DNA from: a virus
Strand: one strand, 5' to 3'
Length of the DNA: 48,092 bases
IMG/VR virus record: IMGVR_UViG_3300036852_000677
Location: 1-48,092 of that record
Below, piece after piece: positions 43,713-48,092 of the stretch (within the stretch, counting starts at the first letter, position 1; each line of letters begins with the position of its first letter). The position numbers and the translations under genes were made by a program. Under the pieces are notes generated by a model. The model saw nothing but the letters and a program-made list of their open reading frames with translations. It was not told the DNA's origin and did not search any database.

Positions 43713-44971
43713 CGCCTTCTCCTGCCGTGGAGGAGGAAGTCGCCCGACCAGCTCTGGTTCACGTCCCACTCGCGCGTCACGCCGGCCGCCGGCGCGGCCG
43801 CGTTCACGCCGATGTGCTCCTCGTAGCGCTTGCGGCAGGCGGAGGCGACCTTGAGCCAGCGGTCGGTCCCGCTCTGGTAGTCGACCGCGTCGGCCGCGAT
43901 CGTCGAGTCCGAGGTCGCGGCCGCCCGCGCCGCCGCGTAGGTCGCCGCCACGGAGGCGGCCAGGTCGACCACGAAGGGCAGGTCGTCGGCGGGGATGGTC
44001 GAGAACTCGTCGGAGTGGGCGTGCCGGGTCGTGTAACGGAGCACGAGGTTGTCCGTTCCGACCTCCGGCACCGAGGTCGTGAAGCGGAGCGATCGCACCG
44101 GCTGCGGTCCTAAGGCCGTCTCGACCAGCTCCCATTCGTTCGGGTCGACCACGACCCGCTGCTGCTGCCCGGCCGGGTACTCGACCTCGATCAAGCGCGA
44201 CAGGCCGGGCACCCAGCGCCGCGGCATCGGGAAGTCGTAGGACACCCCGTCGCCCGAGAGGCTCGTGGCCACCCGCAGCGGCCGGTCGCGCGAGTACTCG
44301 CGGAGCGCCGTGCCCCAGGCCTGCGTGAGCTCCAGGTCGGACAGGAACGGGTTCGTCGCATCGGCGTCCTTGAGCGCGTAGCGGATCCCGAGTAGGGTGG
44401 AGGCCGGCAGCGCGAAGGTCGTCGCGAGCGTGTCCGGGCAGAGCACGTAGCTGTCGCCCTCGGCGTCGCCGAGCTCGCCGTTGTAGGAAACGGTCACGGT
44501 GTAGCCGGCCGCCATCGCGGACGCCGCGTCCTTCAGGGAGGGCGCGATCACGAGGCGGTCGCGGTCGACCAGGCTCGTCGCCGTGGCGACCGCGGTCGTG
44601 CGCGCGTAATCGGCGACGGCGGTCCCTATCTCGGCGGTGGGCGTGTCGGCCAGGACCGAGGCCCCCTCGACGCCGGCTGTCCAGCGCGTCACGTCCAGGC
44701 GCAGCGCCGCGTTGGCCGCCGCATCCGACTCGAGCGCCCAGAGGTGCAGCTGCCAGGCCGCGGCCGTGAGGGACACCGCCGAGAGCGGGTCGGTGATCCA
44801 CTTCAGGGGTGTGCCGCCCGGCGTGCGCGTGATCGGCGTGCTGCCTCCGGTGACCAGCGTGTTGGTGACCGCGCGCACGAGCGACGTCGCGTCGGCGCGG
44901 ACTCCCAGCGTGGCACGCAGGTAGCCGGCGACCTCGCTCGGCTCGTCGGTGAGGTAGAGCGTGCTCGGCAT
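43709..44971 (-). CDS. Putative virion/connector protein, 420 aa
   Basis: ATG 44971. N-terminal half beta-rich: TPTAEIGTAVADYARTTAVA; middle AASAMAAGYTVTVSYNGELG; C-terminal helical domain VAATYAAARAAATSDSTIAA and QSGTDRWLKVAS, similar in style to phage head-tail connector domains. Unique assignment is not possible from sequence alone. Confidence 0.55.
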   Translation of the reverse strand: MPSTLYLTDEPSEVAGYLRATLGVRADATSLVRAVTNTLVTGGSTPITRTPGGTPLKWITDPLSAVSLTAAAWQLHLWALESDAAANAALRLDVTRWTAGVEGASVLADTPTAEIGTAVADYARTTAVATATSLVDRDRLVIAPSLKDAASAMAAGYTVTVSYNGELGDAEGDSYVLCPDTLATTFALPASTLLGIRYALKDADATNPFLSDLELTQAWGTALREYSRDRPLRVATSLSGDGVSYDFPMPRRWVPGLSRLIEVEYPAGQQQRVVVDPNEWELVETALGPQPVRSLRFTTSVPEVGTDNLVLRYTTRHAHSDEFSTIPADDLPFVVDLAASVAATYAAARAAATSDSTIAADAVDYQSGTDRWLKVASACRKRYEEHIGVNAAAPAAGVTREWDVNQSWSGDFLLHGRRRR

Positions 44972-44989
44972 ACCGGTCTGGCCGTCCTC

Positions 44990-45259
44990 CTAGTCGGCGA
45001 ACACGAGCGTCAGGCTCGGGCTGGTGCCGGTGAGCGTCGCGTGGACCTGGCCCGAGAGGACCATTCCCCCGATGAAAGGCCCGGCCGTCTGCAACGTCGG
45101 CGCCGAGAGGACCAGCTTGATGGTGCCGCCCGAGCCGCCCTCCCGGATCGTCGCGGTGGCGGTGTCGCTGGTGGCGGTTAGGACGGCGCCGATGATCGTG
45201 CCGCCCCGGGCCGGCCCGACGTTGCCGGTCGCGGCCGCCTGGAACGGCAGCCCGTTCAT
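44990..45259 (-). CDS. Small beta-rich virion protein, 89 aa
   Basis: ATG 45259 overlaps the upstream stop (ATGA). Gly/Thr/Ala-rich beta sequence: NVGPARGGTIIGAVLTATSD and TATIREGGSGGTIKLVLSAP. Possibly a decoration protein; no family. Confidence 0.5.
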   Translation of the reverse strand: MNGLPFQAAATGNVGPARGGTIIGAVLTATSDTATATIREGGSGGTIKLVLSAPTLQTAGPFIGGMVLSGQVHATLTGTSPSLTLVFAD

Positions 45260-46707
45260 GCCGGGACCTCCTGCGGATCCGCGCTCGTGTGCCCGTTCGC
45301 CGACGGTGTGACGAGCACGGCGGGTTCCGTTCGCGAGCCCTCCGGGTCCGCAGGCGGCAGCGTCTCCTGCTCGGCGATCCGGGCGAGGATGACGTCGAGC
45401 GCCTCGGGCGCGACCGGCCCGGCGTACGTGGCCTCGGCGCGCAGGTTCTGCCCGCCGTCGACCGCCGCGACCCGCACGTCGGCCACCCCCGGCACCGCGA
45501 CCAGGAGCTTCTCGAGCGTGGCGGCGACGAAGCCCGAGCGGTGGAAGGCGGTGTCGTAGCCGCGCTGGTCGCCGTAGATCTGCGCCCAGGCGTACTGCTG
45601 GTGATCGGCCGGCACCGTTCCCGGGTTGTCCACCGCGCGCAGGATGAGCTTGAAAGTCTGCTCCAGGTTCGGCACGCCGACGACGAGGCGGCCGCCCGGC
45701 TTGAGGAGCCGCGCCCAGTGGGCGACGAGCTCCTGGGCCTCGCGGCGGGGGAAGTGTTCGAGCACGTGGTGGGCGTGGACGACGTCGAACTGCGCGAAGT
45801 GGCGGGGCGGGATCGCGTGCAGGTCGCAGCGCACGTCGGGCTTGACCTCGGCCCGACCGTCGAAGCGCACCACCGTCGTCTTCGCCCCCCAGTTGGGCGA
45901 CCAGAGGCCGGCGCCGAGCTCGGCGACGCGGAGCGCCTGCTCGTCCGGGGTCGCCGGCTCGCCGCCGGCCTGGCGCATGTCCTCGGTCAGGCCGAAGCAG
46001 GCGCCGGTCTCGCGGTCCTCGTGCAGGCACTGGATGGACGTGTCGGCGAAGAGACGGAATCCGTACTCGCGCGCCTTGGCGTAGAAGTAGAAGTCCTCGG
46101 TCGCGATCGGGCTCGGAGACTGCCCGGTCTCCCAGACCCACTCCGTCGCGAACCAGCCGGGGAAGGCGCGCGGCGCGCGTCCGGCTTCGGGCGCGGCGGC
46201 CGCCTCGTCGGCCAGCCACCGCTCCCGGAACGCGCGCAGCATCCCGACCTCGACCATCAGGCAGTCGCAGCCGGCCAGGTCGATCGGGAAGAACTCGCCG
46301 GCCGTCCAGTCGCGGTAGCTGCCCCGCTGCCCGGGGAATTCCCACAGGTACGGTTCTGAAGGGTAGGTCTTGGTCCAGTAGACGCCGGTCACCATCGAGG
46401 CGCGGCCGGTCTTGCCGTCCGCGACCGGGAACGTGCGCCCGATCTTCTCGAGCAGGATGAGGACGAGGTTCGGCGGAGGGAGGACGTCGTCGCCGAGGAA
46501 GACGAGGTAGTGGCAGCCGGCGTCGAGCGCGGCCTGGCAGAGGCGGTTACGGGCCTCGGCGATCCGGGCGTCGACGATCCACTGGCGGCCCATCGAGGAC
46601 CCGAGCGCCATCTGCAGGTTGGCGAGGGCCTCGACCCACCGGACGCTCATGCGCGCGCCCGTCGTCGTGGGGATCCCCAGCAGGACGCGCGTGCCGAGCG
46701 AGGGCAT
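45256..46707 (-). CDS. Glycosyltransferase-methyltransferase fusion, 483 aa
   Basis: ATG 46707. N-terminal glycosyltransferase-like domain with GIPTTTGARMSVRWVEALAN, ARIAEARNRLCQAALDAGCH and YLVFLGDDVLPPP (D-D box, GT-A type). C-terminal class I methyltransferase: DVVHAHHVLEHFPRREAQEL and ARLLKPGGRLVVGVPNLEQT. Lies among virion genes with a separate methyltransferase and glycosyltransferase; probably glycosylates and methylates a capsid or tail protein. Confidence 0.8.
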   Translation of the reverse strand: MPSLGTRVLLGIPTTTGARMSVRWVEALANLQMALGSSMGRQWIVDARIAEARNRLCQAALDAGCHYLVFLGDDVLPPPNLVLILLEKIGRTFPVADGKTGRASMVTGVYWTKTYPSEPYLWEFPGQRGSYRDWTAGEFFPIDLAGCDCLMVEVGMLRAFRERWLADEAAAAPEAGRAPRAFPGWFATEWVWETGQSPSPIATEDFYFYAKAREYGFRLFADTSIQCLHEDRETGACFGLTEDMRQAGGEPATPDEQALRVAELGAGLWSPNWGAKTTVVRFDGRAEVKPDVRCDLHAIPPRHFAQFDVVHAHHVLEHFPRREAQELVAHWARLLKPGGRLVVGVPNLEQTFKLILRAVDNPGTVPADHQQYAWAQIYGDQRGYDTAFHRSGFVAATLEKLLVAVPGVADVRVAAVDGGQNLRAEATYAGPVAPEALDVILARIAEQETLPPADPEGSRTEPAVLVTPSANGHTSADPQEVPA

Positions 46708-47151
46708 TCAGATCGCCTCGAAGGCCAGGGCGAGCTGGCCCGCGACCAGGACGGTGCCGTTGGCGTCGTTGCCGCCGACGGTCGACTGGCTGAAGTAGAT
46801 GATCGAGCCCGATGGGGCGGTGACGGTCGTGTCGACCACGAAGGCGGCCGCGCCGAGCGATGCCTGGCTGGCGGTCAGGCCGAGCGTGCCCATCCGGTTG
46901 GCCGAGGTCGAGATCGTGCCGGCGCTGCCGCCGTTGACGATGTCGAGCCGCCGGTAGCTGGCGCTCTGCGTGGCCGCCTGGTCGGCGCCGGTCGGGCTGA
47001 ACCAGGCCTCCCGCAGCCGCACGGGGTGGCTGAAGGGGCCGACCTGGCCGAGCCGGGCGCCGGCGCCGTTGGAGGCGACCGAGGCGAACGTGACCGCCTG
47101 GGGCAGGTGGATCCGGTTGCCGGGGATGTCGCCGGCCGGGGTGCTGGCCAT
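46708..47151 (-). CDS. Putative head decoration/virion protein, 147 aa
   Basis: ATG 47151 preceded by AGGAGAGAAAG. NRIHLPQAVTFASVASNGAG and VVDTTVTAPSGSIIYFSQST give a beta-rich protein rich in Ala, Gly, Ser, Thr, suited to a decoration or stabilising protein. It is the first gene after the capsid gene, separated by stem-loops. Confidence 0.6.
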   Translation of the reverse strand: MASTPAGDIPGNRIHLPQAVTFASVASNGAGARLGQVGPFSHPVRLREAWFSPTGADQAATQSASYRRLDIVNGGSAGTISTSANRMGTLGLTASQASLGAAAFVVDTTVTAPSGSIIYFSQSTVGGNDANGTVLVAGQLALAFEAI

Positions 47152-47174
47152 CTTTCTCTCCTGTTCAGAGGACG

Positions 47175-47263
47175 CCATCACGCGGCGATCTAGCCGGGGC
47201 TAGTGCCGCGTGACGGCGCTTCATTACCTGTGTCCTTATTGACTCGGTTAATCGCTATTAACC
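47175..47263 (-). promoter_or_regulatory. Two stem-loops between capsid and decoration genes
   Basis: GGTTAAtcgctaTTAACC (47246-47263) covers the capsid stop, and a long stem CACGCGGC...GCCGCGTG with an inner CTAGCC/GGCTAG (47175-47216) lies before the next gene. No T-run follows, so an mRNA-stability or expression-ratio role is more likely than termination. Confidence 0.5.
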
Positions 47264-48091
47264 GGCGACAACCTGGCGGTAGAATGATCGATGATCTGCG
47301 ACGTCCCCTCCGTACACATGACGGATCTTGTACGAAATCTTATCGGCCGAGAAGACCGCACCGACCAGCGCGTTGTCTTGCACGAACATTTCGGGCTCGG
47401 TCGCGCCGTTCCAGAAGCCGATCACGACCGCGTTCATCTCGGCCGGGTTCGCGATCGCCCACCAGTCGGTCGCGTCGGTGAGCTGGTCGTAGACCAGGAC
47501 ACTGATGCCGCGGCCGTAGAAGCTGGTCGGGTCGAGCGCGGTGTCGGCGTCGGGGGTGGACGAGAGCGCGTAGTTGTAGTTGTTGTTCGGGAAGTCGCCG
47601 ACGACCCGGCGCGCCCGCATCTCGAGCGTGTTGGGCACGACCAGGGTCTTGATCGCGTTGCGCATGCCGAGGATCTCGGCCGACTCGTTGTAGGCGGTCT
47701 GGTTGCGCATCGCGATCTGGGTCGTGTTCAGGCCCGCGACCGAGAGCGCGGTGGTGCCGGTGTTGGCGTGGTTGGAGTGGTAGAGGGCGACCGAGTCGTA
47801 GTCGAGGGTCGGGTTGTCGGTCGTGACCATATTGAGCACGAACTTGAAGAGCGTCCGCGCCGCGGATCGGGCCATCGCCACCGGGATCTGCCGGATCTTC
47901 TGGGCGCCGCGCTCGTAGCTGAGCATCTCGAGCGTGACGTCGTCGAGGCCGCCCCGCTTGGCGATCGCGTAGCTGATCGCCTCGTCGGTCGGGCTGGTGA
48001 GCTGCGGGTACGTGGCCTGCTCGGCGACGGTTCCCAGGTCGGCGTACCCGCCGATCCGGACCCAGTGGCGGGTCTGGAAGTCGGGCACGTT
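47258..48091 (-). CDS. Major capsid protein, C-terminal part (runs off right edge)
   Basis: Continuation of the polyprotein at 1-1583. Begins mid-gene (NVPDFQTRHWVRIGGYADLG). Later: GLDDVTLEMLSYERGAQK, VTTDNPTLDYDSVALYHS, YGRGISVLVYDQLTDATDWW and FWNGATEPEMFVQDNALVGA, matching the C-terminal portion of HK97-fold/Mu gpT-type capsid proteins. When base 48092 is joined directly to base 1 the frame is off by one nucleotide; the residues otherwise run on naturally. Confidence 0.9.
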   Translation of the reverse strand, partial: NVPDFQTRHWVRIGGYADLGTVAEQATYPQLTSPTDEAISYAIAKRGGLDDVTLEMLSYERGAQKIRQIPVAMARSAARTLFKFVLNMVTTDNPTLDYDSVALYHSNHANTGTTALSVAGLNTTQIAMRNQTAYNESAEILGMRNAIKTLVVPNTLEMRARRVVGDFPNNNYNYALSSTPDADTALDPTSFYGRGISVLVYDQLTDATDWWAIANPAEMNAVVIGFWNGATEPEMFVQDNALVGAVFSADKISYKIRHVYGGDVADHRSFYRQVVAG

Positions 48092-48092
48092 C

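Noticed and set aside
1-48092. CRISPR array
   Set aside because: No regularly spaced identical repeats with unique spacers were seen; the repeats found are operators, protein repeats or short direct pairs.

Overview
The window reads as an essentially complete temperate tailed-phage (siphovirus-type) genome or prophage of about 48 kb from a very GC-rich bacterium. No gene fixes the host. Overlapping ATGA/GTGA/TTGA/TGATG junctions, frequent GTG starts and several promoters placed 6-7 nt before a start codon (leaderless messages) suggest a high-GC phylum such as Actinomycetota or Chloroflexota, but this is inference. The first and last bases lie in one gene, a scaffold/protease-major-capsid polyprotein, so the sequence is probably a circular or circularly permuted genome opened inside the capsid gene.

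Almost everything is on the minus strand and is read right to left. Starting at the immunity region: 28.1-29.7 kb holds a rightward repressor operon and, divergently, a leaderless Cro-like gene, with three similar operators between them. The leftward early operon (27.8-19.7 kb) encodes small zinc-ribbon proteins, two OmpR-type DNA-binding domains, a replication-organiser/HNH fusion, a replication-initiator-like protein, an atypical tyrosine recombinase and a ParB-like protein. A rightward cassette (ribbon-helix-helix protein plus GIY-YIG/HTH protein, 19.0-19.7 kb) faces a second leftward early operon (18.9-13.5 kb) ending in an excisionase-like gene. A putative attP region and the convergent integrase (12.0-13.3 kb) follow.

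The head module (11.3-1.7 kb) contains TerS, TerL, portal and a minor head protein, interleaved with small cysteine-rich proteins. TerL carries an intein whose HNH endonuclease lies in a different reading frame, and its Walker A motif is split by 11 nt. A further HNH gene sits between terS and terL. Capsid assembly continues across the ends (1.6 kb to 47.3 kb). Next come connector and virion proteins mixed with a glycosyltransferase-methyltransferase fusion, a methyltransferase and a glycosyltransferase (46.7-40.4 kb), tail-tube-like proteins, a tail chaperone with a GGGAAAA -1 frameshift, the tape measure, tail-tip and fibre proteins (40-32.6 kb), and small membrane proteins probably including holins (32.2-30.1 kb). 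An unusual tRNA-like gene ends the module. No endolysin or DNA polymerase was recognised.

Unexplained structure includes a roughly 355-nt array of near-perfect hairpins at 11.33-11.68 kb (candidate large structured RNA), a 41-bp palindrome inside terS, and three rightward promoter-terminator cassettes antisense to the early operon. All calls come from reading the sequence; no database search was run.
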